From: Gordius sp. MW1
Lineage: Eukaryota > Nematomorpha > Gordioida > Gordea > Gordiidae
Direction of reading: 5' to 3'
DNA: 64,000 bases
Assembly (NCBI GenBank): GCA_964036665.1
Contig: OZ038529.1
Span: forward strand, 23,198,060-23,262,059
Part shown: piece after piece, positions 12,341-23,700 of the stretch
Layout: each line of letters begins with the position of its first letter
Position numbering within the stretch: the first letter of the stretch is position 1
Notes under the pieces: model-generated
The model's database searches: none
What the model was told of the DNA's origin: nothing
The model's input: only the letters and a program-made list of their open reading frames with translations
Made by a program: the position numbers and the translations under genes

Positions 12341-12866
12341 AGCCAAAGAGTTAACTACCTAACCATGGCTGCCGCAACAACTAAATCTTTTACTCACGTT
12401 AAACTCATTTGAATAAGCGTCAAAACTAACTAACTACCACAATTAACATATTGTCCTAAAATACTCTATGCTTTAACCAAAATCTTTCATCTTCTGTACA
12501 TAACAAACCCAAACAGCTATAGCCTTTGACACCATACTATCGTTTGGCGCTCCATGATGGACCTTTTCAATTCCTATGGAAGATGAAGTTAAAGCAAATA
12601 AAACTTTTTTAATCGAAGCAATTTAAGCGTTAATGAGATGAGGATTTAAGCAGTACCATTGTTACTGGTCACTACCGTCTCTACCTTACATAAGTAGAAC
12701 TTCGGCTAACCATGTACAGTTAAAATTTTACATGATAATAGATCATCTTTGGCAATACTCTTTTTTGAGGCCGTTTTTTAATCATTTATATTGGTGATTA
12801 GTTAAGACTAATTGGATGTTTAAAACTTTATTTTATCATCACTTAACAATAATAATTCTATATTTG
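12341..12866. other. Non-coding stretch, nothing recognised
   Basis: AT-rich sequence left of the RTE element. No gene, RNA or repeat seen. Confidence 0.5.
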
Positions 12867-12902
12867 AACAGAAGCATGCCATCTTTTTTTCTTCTTTATC
12901 AG

Positions 12903-15900
12903 TTATTTGGTCACACATTCGTGGGGTTTGTTTTGATAAGTTTCTTCCATCTTGACCGAGGTGAGTGCCATGTCTTGAGTAATCACTTTAGTTTTCATAA
13001 CTTTATCGACTTGCCCTTTCCACGTGACACGGGGTCGTCCTCTTCTTCTCTTCCCCGGTACCTCCATGTCCAGTATTTTTCGATTTACGTCATCCATGTC
13101 CCTTCTTAGTATATGCTCATACCACCTTAGCCGATTTTCGTTAATCATGTCCGCGATAGGTTGAACACCCATCTTTGTCATGAAAAAGTAATTTGTCATC
13201 TGGTCGAGCTTAGTATACCCCAAGCTCCACCGTATCATTGCCATCTCTGTGGCTTGTAATAGCTTTCCTTCCATGGTGTTTAATGCCCATGTTTCACTTT
13301 AATAGAGTAACACCGGTCTTACGATGGATTTGTAAGCTTTGCTCTTCAACCATATTGGCATTTTCTTGTTGCACATTACACCGGATATACTTCGCCATTT
13401 AAGCCATCCTTTTTGGATCCGGGCATTGACTTCTGATGCACAACCTCCCTCATGATGTAGAATAGAGCCGAGGTATGTAAACCTTTCTACTTTTGGGTAC
13501 TTTAGATGATCATCCAGCGATGGGTGCTGTACCATTCATTTCCATGTATACCGTTTTCCGATCGTTGACCTTTAGACCATATCCAGCTAAGCGCTTTGAC
13601 CACTTTTCGGCTTCTTCGAATACTTCTCCCTTGTTTCCTTGCATAGTACTATATCGTCGGCATACAGCATACGGCGATGGCTTTTGAATGTCCCTCGTTA
13701 TTGTGTCTATAATTATATTAAATAAAAAGGGACTTAAAGCTAGAGTCCTGCATGGGCCGGTTTTTGCCAGCCCAGCCCAACCCATGTTCAGGTCGACCCA
13801 GCCCAACCCAGCCCATGCTCACAAAATTCAGTTCAGCCCAGCCCATCTTAAATATTTTTTCTTCCCAAATTTAATTCACACTTTACAATGTATAAATATA
13901 TTTATTTTCATATTAGATATATATTAAAATACAATAAAAAGATATAAATTAATCATCTGTGTCAATTCCATCTTTTAATAATTCAATTTTCATTGGTTCA
14001 CCTTTAAAATAATTAAAAGTATATAGCTTATAAAATTTTTAAATACCTCCTGGTTTTAGATTATGATAGATGTATAGTATGGATTCTAGATTTTCCGGGC
14101 TCAATCGTGACCTCCTTGATGTTAAATAAAATTTGGAATTGCAAAACTTAATTAGAATTTGAATTAAGATATTAATTTTAAAATTAAATTTTTATTATTC
14201 AACAATTCTCAGCCCAGCCCATCAAATTTATTTAGGTCCAACCCAGCCCAGCCTATTAAAATATATTATTTACTTAACCCAGCCCATTAAAATATTTATT
14301 TTCCTCGACCCAGCCCAGCCCAACCCATCATATGCTGGGCTAGGCTGGGCGGGTTGATGGGTTTACTGGCCCATGCAGGACTCTACGAAAGCAGATCCTT
14401 GATGTAATCCAATTTTAACCCGAAAAGATTTAGAGTCTCCAACTATCGTCCTAACGCAAGAGTTTGAGGCTTCATAAATATTGTTCATAAGCCGCATATA
14501 TGCGTCAGGGATATTTTGTTTTCTCAGGCACCACCATATTAAATCGCGGGGAACCGCGTCATAAGCTTTCTACAAGTCGATAAAGACCATATGTATGTCT
14601 TTCCTCTTTTCACCATACTTATCCATCATTTGTCTTCGTGCGAAGATTGGGTCGATTGTGGATTTGCCGGCCACAAATCCGAATTGATTAGCCGATATTT
14701 CCACCTCGTTTTTCAGCCTTGTTACTAAGATCCTTTCCATAGCTTTAAGAAGAGGCAAGTTAGCTTGATAACTCTGTAATTGCCACAGCCTTGAGGGTCT
14801 CCTTTGCCTTTAAATAAGGGTATAATCGTGCTTGCTCTCCATTGATTTGGAATTCGCTCTTTTACCAATATCTTGTTGAGGAGGTTCGTTATGGTGGTAA
14901 CTCCTTCTTCACAACATCCGAGCAATGCTTCCATAGGTATTCCATCTGGGCCATTTGCTTTTTTTGCATCTTGTTCATCTGTGTTCTAACTTCATCCTCC
15001 TGAAAGAGTTCGACCATACCTATATTTGGCTCAATTTTAGGAAGGGAATCCTTGTCATTTGCAAAATTCATAAGTTTCTTAAAATATCCTTTCCACCTTT
15101 CCATCACTTCTTTCGGCTTGAATAAGATTTGACCCTTCTCGTTTTTGACTATTTTAAGAACTCCGACATCGCGACTTTTCTTCTCCCTTATCTTGGCCAA
15201 TTTGTACATAAACCTATCGCCCGCTTTATGATCCAGTTTGTTTGCCATCTCGGTGTAGAGGGTATTCTTCGCTTTTGCAACGGCTTTTTTTGCGGCCCTC
15301 TTTGCGTCTTTATATTCTTGATAATCCTCCGACTTTTTGATTTATGCCACCCTCTATTTAGATTTTTTTTTCTATAAAATCCCTAACCGATTGATCCCAC
15401 CACCATAGTTCCCTATTCATAGCTTTGCCTCCTTTGGTCTGTCCTAGATCACGAATCGCTGTTCCCTTAATGTCCTTAGATAGCGTCTCCCAATCGTCCT
15501 CTACGTCCCTTTGCAACTTCCTTGCACCCAAGAGTGAGGAGGCTTTTTGATGGTATTCTTCGTTCGTCGACGTATCCTTTAGCCTTTCGTATCGAATTTG
15601 AGGTTCATATACCTTTCTTCTTTCGGGAAATACTCAGTCAAGATCCCGATATTACTTTGCAATCCTTGATACTCCATAATTCCTTTCGCCGTATAAGCAA
15701 ATGGTCAATTTGACTGAAATGCTTCCCACTTCTATAGGTCACCATATGATCTTCGCGTTTTTGAAAAAAGGTGTTAACGATCACCATGTCATATGCTTGG
15801 GATACTTGGAGAAGTTTTTTCCCTTCTTTGTTCTTCAGACCATGTTCATAGCCTCCATGATTGCGTTCGTACCCGAAGCGATCTTTCCCTACGTGAGCGT

Positions 15901-16469
15901 TGAAATCTGCCCCAATAATTAGCCTTTCTTCCTGTCCTATTCCTTGTATTTCCTTTTACAATGAATCGAAGAATATGACTTTCTCTGATTCTGAACACCC
16001 AATTTGGGGAGCATACGCGTATATAACGGTTAGAGGTTTCTTGATCTGCAATCTTCACCCACATTAGCCTGTAGGAACAACGCTTGAATTCCATTACCTT
16101 GTTCTTGAACGATTCGCTTAGAACGATACCGACCCCGTTTCTACGTTTTGGTGACCCACTGTAGAAAAGCTTGTATCCTTCTCATAATTCCCGAGCTTTC
16201 GTTCCGTTCCACCTCGTCTCTTGTAGGCAGGCGATGTGTACCTTTCTTCTTTTTAGCATTTGTGCGACGATGCTCTTCCCCGTCAACGTTCCCACAATCC
16301 AGCACGTTATTCGCATTCTTTCAACAACTGATTTCCCGAACCGCCTTCGTTGTGAGTTGGGCAGTAACCCTAGTGTATTTTTTACATTGCACGGGCTGGG
16401 TATGCAGTGCGCGTCGTTTGTGGAGGACGCCCTAGCCTTTTCTTGTAATATCTTGTTTGAAACAATCAT
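12903..16469 (-). pseudogene. RTE endonuclease/reverse transcriptase ORF remnant
   Basis: Broken single ORF of the element above. Pieces: 16182-16469 endonuclease start; 15846-16094 continuing endonuclease in another frame; 14889-15248 linker (GDRFMYKLAKIREKK, ERWKGYFKKLMN); 14570-14934 first RT motifs (NQFGFVAGKSTIDPIF); 13510-13740 RT centre, where YADD is out of frame with its upstream part; 13299-13535 RT thumb; 12903-13274 C-terminus. Breaks are single-base shifts plus the 645-bp insertion at 13741-14385. Confidence 0.85.
13741..14385. mobile_element. MITE family 3 (hAT-like), nested in the RTE
   Basis: Perfect 18-bp inverted ends TAGAGTCCTGCATGGGCC / GGCCCATGCAGGACTCTA. The interior is rich in AGCCCAGCCCAACCCA motifs at both ends around an AT-rich core. 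It interrupts the RT reading frame; the flanks repeat GCTTT (minus strand), a decayed target duplication. It is therefore younger than the LINE. Related copies are at 33483-33642 and 53132-53376. Confidence 0.88.
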
Positions 16470-16577
16470 AATTTTGGAGTTGGTTTTTATAGCCGGTTTC
16501 CGACCTTACGCCAAACCTCCACGTTTTGCACACGGACTTAAGACCGTTGTAGGTAGTGTTAACAGAAGCATGCCATC

Positions 16578-17036
16578 ATTTTTAATACTTATATTTTTAA
16601 ACAAAGGCTTGTTAGAATATTACAATTAATATGCTACTCTTTTTTTTAAATGTTAGTATTATTTTAGGAGCACTATAAGTAGTTTATTAAAATAACCGTT
16701 ATCCTGAGTCTTTCAAAAGTATATGTTTGATGACTCTTTTAGATCTAAAATACAAAAATCTAAAACAAATTTAATAAACGCTCAAAGATATTAAAAAGCG
16801 CCTCAATTAAAGTAGTTACATAATGTTTGGTGTTCTTTCTCTAGCACACGTTAGTTATATACATAATTAATTATTTTTCAATCAATAAATTAATGATGCG
16901 ATATTCTCATAAATATAATTCTTTTAAGACTTAGCATCACAATTAAGCATTTAATATGGTTAAGGTTATAATTTCAAAATTAAACACCGTCGCTTATTCT
17001 AATGAGAGAGAGAGAGGAAGAAAGATAAAAATTAAT
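16578..17036. other. Non-coding stretch, nothing recognised
   Basis: AT-rich; a short GAGAGA tract is at about 17004-17015. No gene seen. Confidence 0.5.
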
Positions 17037-17070
17037 GTCAGGGAAAAGTAATAATACTTTTTCCCCTGAC
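17037..17070. repeat. Perfect-ended short hairpin
   Basis: GTCAGGGAAAAGTA is followed directly by its inverted complement TACTTTTTCCCCTGAC around a few A/T bases, with one bulge. It could be a palindromic repeat relic; no function can be assigned. Confidence 0.6.
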
Positions 17071-17404
17071 TATACACTAAAGAGTAGACTACGGCTGTTT
17101 TGGCGCTCGCTCTGCCTAGGCATCGCTAAACGCATATTAATTTGACAATAGCCGCTCTAAGGTCGAAGCAATAAACTATTATATTGCTCTTTTACTACAT
17201 CTTAGGTCGACCCTGGCTTTTGTTGATAGTTGATCTTAATAGGTACCCTAGCCCCGCCTTAACTTTCTACCATTGATTTCATCGCCTAAATCATTTCTCA
17301 ATCAAATATTTTAATACATTATTACGTCATTATTTTTGGAAATATTTATAAGAGGGAGAGAGAGAGAGAATCTTTAGTTTGGTTCTTAGACTTTCAATTG
17401 TTCA

Positions 17405-20400
17405 ATGTCGCACATGATTTCCAAATATGTCGGCAACTTCCAGCGCAAATCAAGCTATATATTCTCAAAAAAGGGTAAGTTTTTTATCTAAAATTTTTAT
17501 TTGAAAGATTAAAATCCCTTTCAAATACACACCAAAATATAGTAAAAGATAGATTTATATAACGAAAATCATGGGTCTAATTAAGGGTAAACCTAGAATT
17601 ATAATAAACCATCATAACTAAATCTCTTAATGAAGCTCAGTTAACTAACTTTGTAAATAAATTAGTGAGTTGATTTTTATAACTTATACATATTATGGAG
17701 CATGAGTGTAGCCAGGGGGAGGCAGGGAGAGGCGGCTGTCTACCTCTAAATCCAATAATTATTTAAAATTTAATATAATTATGGCTAAAATCACGAATAA
17801 TTATTATTTTACCTCTCCCTAAATCATTATTGTCCCCCTCTAATACCAATCCTGCCTATGCCCATGTTGAAAATAATTAATAATTTTTTTTTTAATTTTT
17901 TCGCATTATATGAAAAACGACTTTTAAAAGATTAAAATTAGCTTTTTAACAAAAAATCAAATGCATTTAGTTAGAAAATATATTTTACCATATTAAAAAA
18001 ATAAGGTTGGAGGATAGGGGCATCGATCCCCTTACCTATCGCATGCTAAGCGAGCGCTCTACCATATGAGCTAATCCCCCTTCTGATAATTGTCTATATT
18101 ATTGAAAATATATTTTGATCTCCGCCAATTATTTCTATTTACATTATTCCTTTCAACATAGGCGTAACCAGAGTCCAAGGCGGAGGGGGGCAGAGAGGGG
18201 CCGACCCCCCCCCCCCCCATAATTAAGTTTTTTAATATTTACTCTAATAATACCTAAAATTTCAAAAAAATACCAATTACCCCTCACTTAATCTTTTTGC
18301 CCACCTCTTTATAGAAAATACATTCATTGAATAATTTAAAAATAGTTTTATAATATTTTTTGTTCTTGACTTAAGACAAATAATTTTGAGGTAATCGCAA
18401 AAACTAACAAGTACCTAAATTTACAGAGTTACCACAAATAATAAATATGTTGATCCCTTGGGATGTAGTAATATCTTTAAATTACACGACGTGCATATCC
18501 AATTTTATTGCACCTTTAACTTTTAGTGGTGGTAAATTGCTTAATTGATTTTTATTATTTTGATCAACATTTTAAAGGAATTTTAGCAAAAAGGTTCTTT
18601 TTTGGACTTACAGAAATATGAATTAATTACGAAATATAAATACGTAAAATAAGCTTTGATGCAACATCCCACGGGCTTAATAAATTATTTAATTAAAACG
18701 TTCGCAAAATTTATAATTTTTTCTGACTTTTTAAATGGGCAGAGTATTGCATAAAATTAATACGAATGTACGATCATATGTCTCCCTATTTTTTTGTTTT
18801 ATAAGTTTATTTGTTAAAAATCCGTTGATATTAACATAATATAAACCATTAATACATGAAATATAAAAGACAAAATGCATATCGTATTAAATGATAAAGA
18901 ATTATATAATTATTGCTCAATATTTTATGTGGCATGTGTGAAGGAAAATTCCAATCAATAATATAGTGATTGTAAATTTTAAAAGGGTACAATTATAATA
19001 AGGAATATTTATAAAAAAATTTATTTTCGTTATATATGTTTTGAATGGGCATAGCTAGTGGGGGGGGGCATAGACAGACAATTGCTTCCTCCCTTCAAAT
19101 TTGCTGAATCCAATAATGCTAATGCATCTAATAACATTATGATATGACTCATTAAAAAAATAGGCATTCTACCTTTTGGCAACGTGTTGTTACCCATTAA
19201 TTTGCAAAGTAATGATTAAAGGGTTAGCCCCAAATTATTGATCGGGCCTTCATTTGCATATAGGTAGATTTAAAAGGGGTCTTAAATTACCCCTAGATTG
19301 ATTGATTATACCCCCCCCCCCCCGTTTGCCCCGCCCCCCATTAAAATCTATCGTTTTTTGGGCACAGGAAGGGTACCTAATTTGATTTAATCATATCTTC
19401 ACAAATCTTTAAATTCCATATTATATGGCAACTCCTTTCTTTTCGTCAACTGTTTGTAGTAAAAACTTTTGAAAATTTTTAATTTACTCAATTAATCCCA
19501 TTAACATTTGAAATATTTATATTAGCCACTAAATTCTATTCTAAAATAAGGTAAAGATGTCGCTAACGTATTAAATTCATTCAATTTGCATCGACCACCT
19601 AGCTTAGAAAAATTATGTTCAAGGACCAAATTTACAGCCTCAGAAATAAAAATTTTATACCAAAAGTTTAAACAAGTAATTTGTTTTATTTTATAAATAT
19701 TCGTTCATCTATGAACTTTAGCAGTTTCCAAGGGGTATGATGACAAGAGATGATTTTTTGGGCATTTTCAAACAAATATATTCTAGCGGAAGTAAATAAA
19801 AGTTATAATTAAGAAAATAATAAGTATAGTTGAATTAGAAAATATTAATATTCATTTATTTTATTGCCATTATATGATGTTATTTATAACAAAGGAAGCG
19901 ATAGGTATGCAGCATTGGTTTACAGAACGTTAGATATGGATAAATCTGGATTCATAGATTTCGAGGTTATCAATTTATAAATTTATTTAAAAAAACAAAA
20001 GACGATGTTAGATTTCTTGTCGGATATTTGTTTCAATACGTTGGAAGATAATTGTGCATGGATTTTTCGTTTATACGATGTAAATGGTGATGGGTTTGTG
20101 AGCAAAGAAGAATTATTAGAAGTTGCAATAGCTATTTATTACTTAGAAAATGCTAACATCAACCCTCCTGTTTTCTCTAGCCTTACTTCTCATGTCCACA
20201 ATATATTTAAGGTATAAATTATAGATAAATAAATGATTTTAAAATTAGAAAATGGATTACAAAGATCATGGAGCAATAGATGAGGAAGATTTTTGTAAAT
20301 ATTGTATTAATCAAGTAATTAATAAGAAAACTATAAATATCCTATTTAGTCACCCGAGATTCTTACTTCAATCAATATATTAAAATCGACTTTGATATGA
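17405..20400 (+). CDS. KCNIP-like: KChIP-like neuronal calcium sensor (EF-hand), complete
   Basis: Seven exons: 17405-17474, 19551-19675, 19722-19791, 19895-19965, 20002-20211, 20249-20314, 20350-20400. They total 663 nt, 220 residues, the size of vertebrate KChIP1. Features: HRPPSLEKL and RTKFTASEIKILYQKFK (the KChIP/NCS N-lobe signature), FPRGMMTRDDF (degenerate EF1), DMDKSGFIDFE at 102-112 (EF2), canonical EF3 DVNGDGFVSKEE at 138-149, and EF4 DYKDHGAIDEED at 185-196, where K187 and H189 replace the usual N and D. Family members bind Kv4 channels or act as neuronal calcium sensors. Introns 2-6 are 46, 103, 36, 37 and 35 nt. The first exon (MSHMISKYVGN..) ends in GTAAGT and is in phase, but its identity is less sure. 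An AATAAA lies at 20422-20427, 22 nt after the stop. Confidence 0.9.
17701..17866 (-). mobile_element. MITE family 1 copy in KChIP first intron
   Basis: CATGAGTGTAGCCAGGG at the left, CCTGCCTATGCCCATG at the right; reversed orientation (CTCTAAATCC block first). Confidence 0.82.
18008..18080 (-). tRNA. tRNA-Ala (AGC), second copy
   Basis: On the minus strand: acceptor GGGGGAT/ATCCTCC, D arm TAGCTCATATGGTAGAGC, anticodon loop TTAGCAT (AGC), perfect T stem AGGGG/CCCCT, discriminator A. The anticodon stem CTCGC/GCGAT has one mismatch at its outer pair. It is followed by ACCTTATTTTTTT, a pol III terminator. It lies inside the first KChIP intron on the opposite strand. Confidence 0.93.
18158..18325 (-). 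mobile_element. MITE family 1, one end lost
   Basis: CATAGGCGTAACCAGAG at the left, GGGGGGCAGAGAGGGGCC, a C-run and TTACCCCTCACTTAATC..TTTTTGCCC, but no clear right terminal repeat. Another weak relative starts near 19045 (TGGGCATAGCTAGTGGG). Confidence 0.5.
18326..19550. other. Rest of the KChIP first intron; little recognised
   Basis: AT-rich. A G-run near 19061 and C-run near 19312 suggest MITE family 1 debris. No exon seen. Confidence 0.4.
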
Positions 20401-20793
20401 ATATTTATATATAATAGTATTAATAAATAAACTATTGTAAAGAAATGAAACTTAAAATGTTTATTTATGTAATATATGAAGAAGTTATGTAATATGTATA
20501 AATTTGGACATATGTAGTTATTCATTGGATATCAAATTAACTTTTTTATCTAATTGCTAATCTTAAATTAAATAGAAAGTTATTACAAAAACCCTCAACT
20601 TTTAATGTTGGTATAATTTTTAAAGAATTCGAGAGTTTTTCTCAAGTTTACTATTGAACACTATTTTAATTCACAAATTTTATTTTCATTCATACTACAT
20701 GCGCAACGAGAATGGGATTGAGCATAATAAACACTTTAATAGTAAGATTAATAATTTTACTAAACGTATAATTGTAGATTAAAATATATTTAG
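20401..20793. other. Convergent intergenic region between KChIP and stonin genes
   Basis: About 390 bp separates the two stop codons, so it holds both 3' UTRs. AATAAA on plus at 20422-20427. No other feature seen. Confidence 0.6.
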
Positions 20794-23700
20794 CTAATCG
20801 GAATCCATTTCTGATGATTGCTGTTGACTACTACTTTGAACTCTAGAAGTTTCTATAAAGTCTGCACCATTCCCCAAGTCTAACAGAAGCGAATCTTGAT
20901 CCTTAGAAACTTTTCTAGAAGAGTTGCCTGACTTATCAGAGTTGTTTTGCGATGCGCCGCTACTTTTCCGAGCTGCTTCAATGTATCTCTGCTTATCCTC
21001 TGAAATATCAACTCTTTCCGTGTGCGAGATTGCAACCTTTAAGTCAAATTTAGAACCGTATATAGCACTCTTTTCCACCCCATCCACAGAACTAACAGAT
21101 ATAGATCTGATCATGACGCGAGAAGCAAAGGTCGTAGCTTAATATAATTAAAAGTATCATCATTAAAAATGATATAAAGCGCAACCAAATTTGGTATTAA
21201 ACGTTAGGACTCATAAGGGATAACATATGTTAGAGTAATTGTGTGTAATTTTGATAAGTTGGAGTAGTATAATGATAAATAACTACGGAAATTATACTAA
21301 AATACCCATTTCTAGCTCCACGCTAGCATCAGCCATAATTTCTCTAAGATCTTGAGGTATGACATCATGTCGACCCAACCTAAGTGTGCATACCATTTTA
21401 TGAGTCTTATAGGCATCTAAATAAAAATTCAAAGTTTAATAAAAACTATTTAAGGAAATATAATTATTACTTTGTTTTATATCCGGTATTTTTAAAATCC
21501 TCCAAACCAAAGCCTTATACACGTGCTCATATTTAGCTAATCCTATAGTAGTTTCAAGGCCTAGTGGTGATGTAGCATTGTTTTCGTGTCCGGTTAGATT
21601 TATGTTGTCAGCTGTAGATCCTAATGGACTAGGGGACAAGAACCTGCTTAACCCTTTTATTTTACCCGGGATTTTAAGGGTTGAATGTTTGGTCCCAAAT
21701 TTTAGCGTCTTCTCTTCGCGGAACATATATATCCAATCTATCGGGATTGGGATGTGTATAGCTACATTTTCACAGGCAAAGCTAGTCAAACTGCAATGCT
21801 TGATACCGAGATTAACAGCCGGTGTTATATCGCACGTTATACAAAATTGTCTGCCTTTGTATATAGCAGTGGGTGGTCGATTAACATTTATTTTAACGTT
21901 GAGTGGCAATTCAAAGTTCTCTTTAGTAGGAACGCTAAAACGGCAAAATTCTATTCGAATCGCGTCGGGAGGATGCAGACGAATGGTTGAAGTCTGATTG
22001 CCTTCAGGTTGTCGAGCCACACAATTAGTATTGAATTTAATAGATCGCGGATTGAGTTTAATCCATTCGTCAGTAGCACAAGGCATTATATCCTTTCTTC
22101 CTACAACTTCGCAACCCGCCCTTCGCTCGTCATTGATCCCTACTTCGCATAATGGTACCGGAGGGCCGTTTAGAAATGCTAGGCAAAACATTCTAACCCT
22201 AATCCTTTGGTCTGTTAAACCACCTGCGGTACTCGTTCCACTCAAGCTGCGTCGGATTCTTTGTCGAGTAAAGGTTGGCACGACAATTCGCCCACTATAT
22301 TCTTCATTTACCCATATCGTTATTTCTTGAGTTGCGTAACCTGTTACAAGGCCTGAGGTGCGTGCAGGTTCTAGGTACAAATGAGCAGGTAATTTAAAAA
22401 AGGCATCCTGAACACATTTCACGAAAGCTTTAATGTAATCGGATTCGAAACTCCCGATCTTGAGGAGTGTAGTATAGGTGGCGTTAAAAAGGGCACTGGC
22501 TGGAACAGTCGGTACACTACCCGAGACGCCTTTGCTTTGAGGATTAGTGGAGACGGCTTGAATCTTATTAAGAGTCACGGATAGACCGGACGTAACCTTT
22601 TCCCTGTACATAACGTGCTGGAGCTTCGCAACTAGAATCTTACCGTATAAATCATACTTTTGTGCACCCACATCAGAGATGGCGTAAGACGGCAGCAAAC
22701 TAATTTCTTGAAAAGGTGTCGATTCAAGTTGATCGTTCCCTTCTACTTTGTATAGCAACATCTTTTTGCCTTCATACATTTTGATTAAAACTTTAGACCA
22801 ATATTTTTGATTGTCACTTTTCTTTTTATTCGATGTCCTAATTAATAAATCCCATTGATTAGGATATTGCGCTGTAGTAGACGCCTTACGGACCTCTCCC
22901 TTTTTAACAACTTTTTTCACCTTTTTAATTTCTACAGGAGTTGGCAATTTATTTACACCTTCGTCGCCAGCCCCAGTTGTAGACGTGAGAGATGGTTTGG
23001 TATCTTGCAAGAATAAGTCATCAAATTGAACATTCTTAGAAGGCGAGTTAATTGTTTGCTCTAATGCCGTATTTGACTGAATTTCTGGTTTGTCTGCCAT
23101 GGTAACAGGCTGATTTTCAGCAAAAATATCAGAAAATGCATCTAATTTAACTGGCTGTAACGGTTTATTCGCTCCTAAATCATCTTTTAAATCCCGCAAA
23201 CTCCAATCATCCGTTATTATTGCACGTTTCTCCGATGTTTCCTCAATTGATAGTAAGTTGTCAAGTGTTGTAGGTTCTAAAGGTTTTAGGCCAGGCTGAG
23301 GAGGTTCTATGACATCTTCTCTAAACCAGTCCACCCCTAACTCAGTTTGGTCTTTTGGTTTAATTTCATCAAACAATTCATCCTCATTGACTCTCTCACG
23401 TTTTAAAGGCTCGTTACCTAATGTAATATTCACGGGAAAATTGTTTTGTGTTTGATTTTCTATGCTATCTGATATAATTACATTTTCAGGATATTGCAAA
23501 TTTTCTATTATATTCTTAAGGAAATCTCCATCGGGCTCATGTAAAAGAGGTTTTTTAGATATTCGGATAGGAATGAAATCTGTAGTAATAGGTGTCAATG
23601 GTTTGGATAGTGGTATTGTGGTCTGTATCAAAAATGGATTCATTGAAATTGGTTCTATATCTAAAGTGACATTAGATAATGTATTTATGTCATCCATTTT

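Larger units (their letters stand above)
12884..16560 (-). mobile_element. RTE-type non-LTR retrotransposon, nearly full length, decayed
   Basis: The element runs right to left and is flanked by the same 17 bp, AACAGAAGCATGCCATC, at 12867-12883 and 16561-16577, so both ends and the insertion event are visible. The 5' part (16182-16469) encodes an AP endonuclease with ACLQETRWNG. The reverse transcriptase follows, with the YADDI catalytic site near 13650. The C-terminal part (12903-13274) has RWYEHILRRD and the GKRRRGRPR tail typical of this LINE group. The 3' end is a short T-rich tract as read on plus. Several frameshifts and a nested insertion break the coding frame, so it is inactive. Confidence 0.92.

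Noticed and set aside
14570-14934. Two overlapping frames considered as an active reverse transcriptase
   Set aside because: They belong to the same RT broken by a frameshift; the element also has a nested insertion and is not functional.
15129-16629. Plus-strand frames over the RTE element
   Set aside because: Antisense of the LINE ORF; the minus strand carries the endonuclease and RT motifs.
21578-22330. Plus-strand frames opposite the stonin mu-homology exon
   Set aside because: No similarity to known proteins, while the minus strand encodes a recognisable domain over the same bases.
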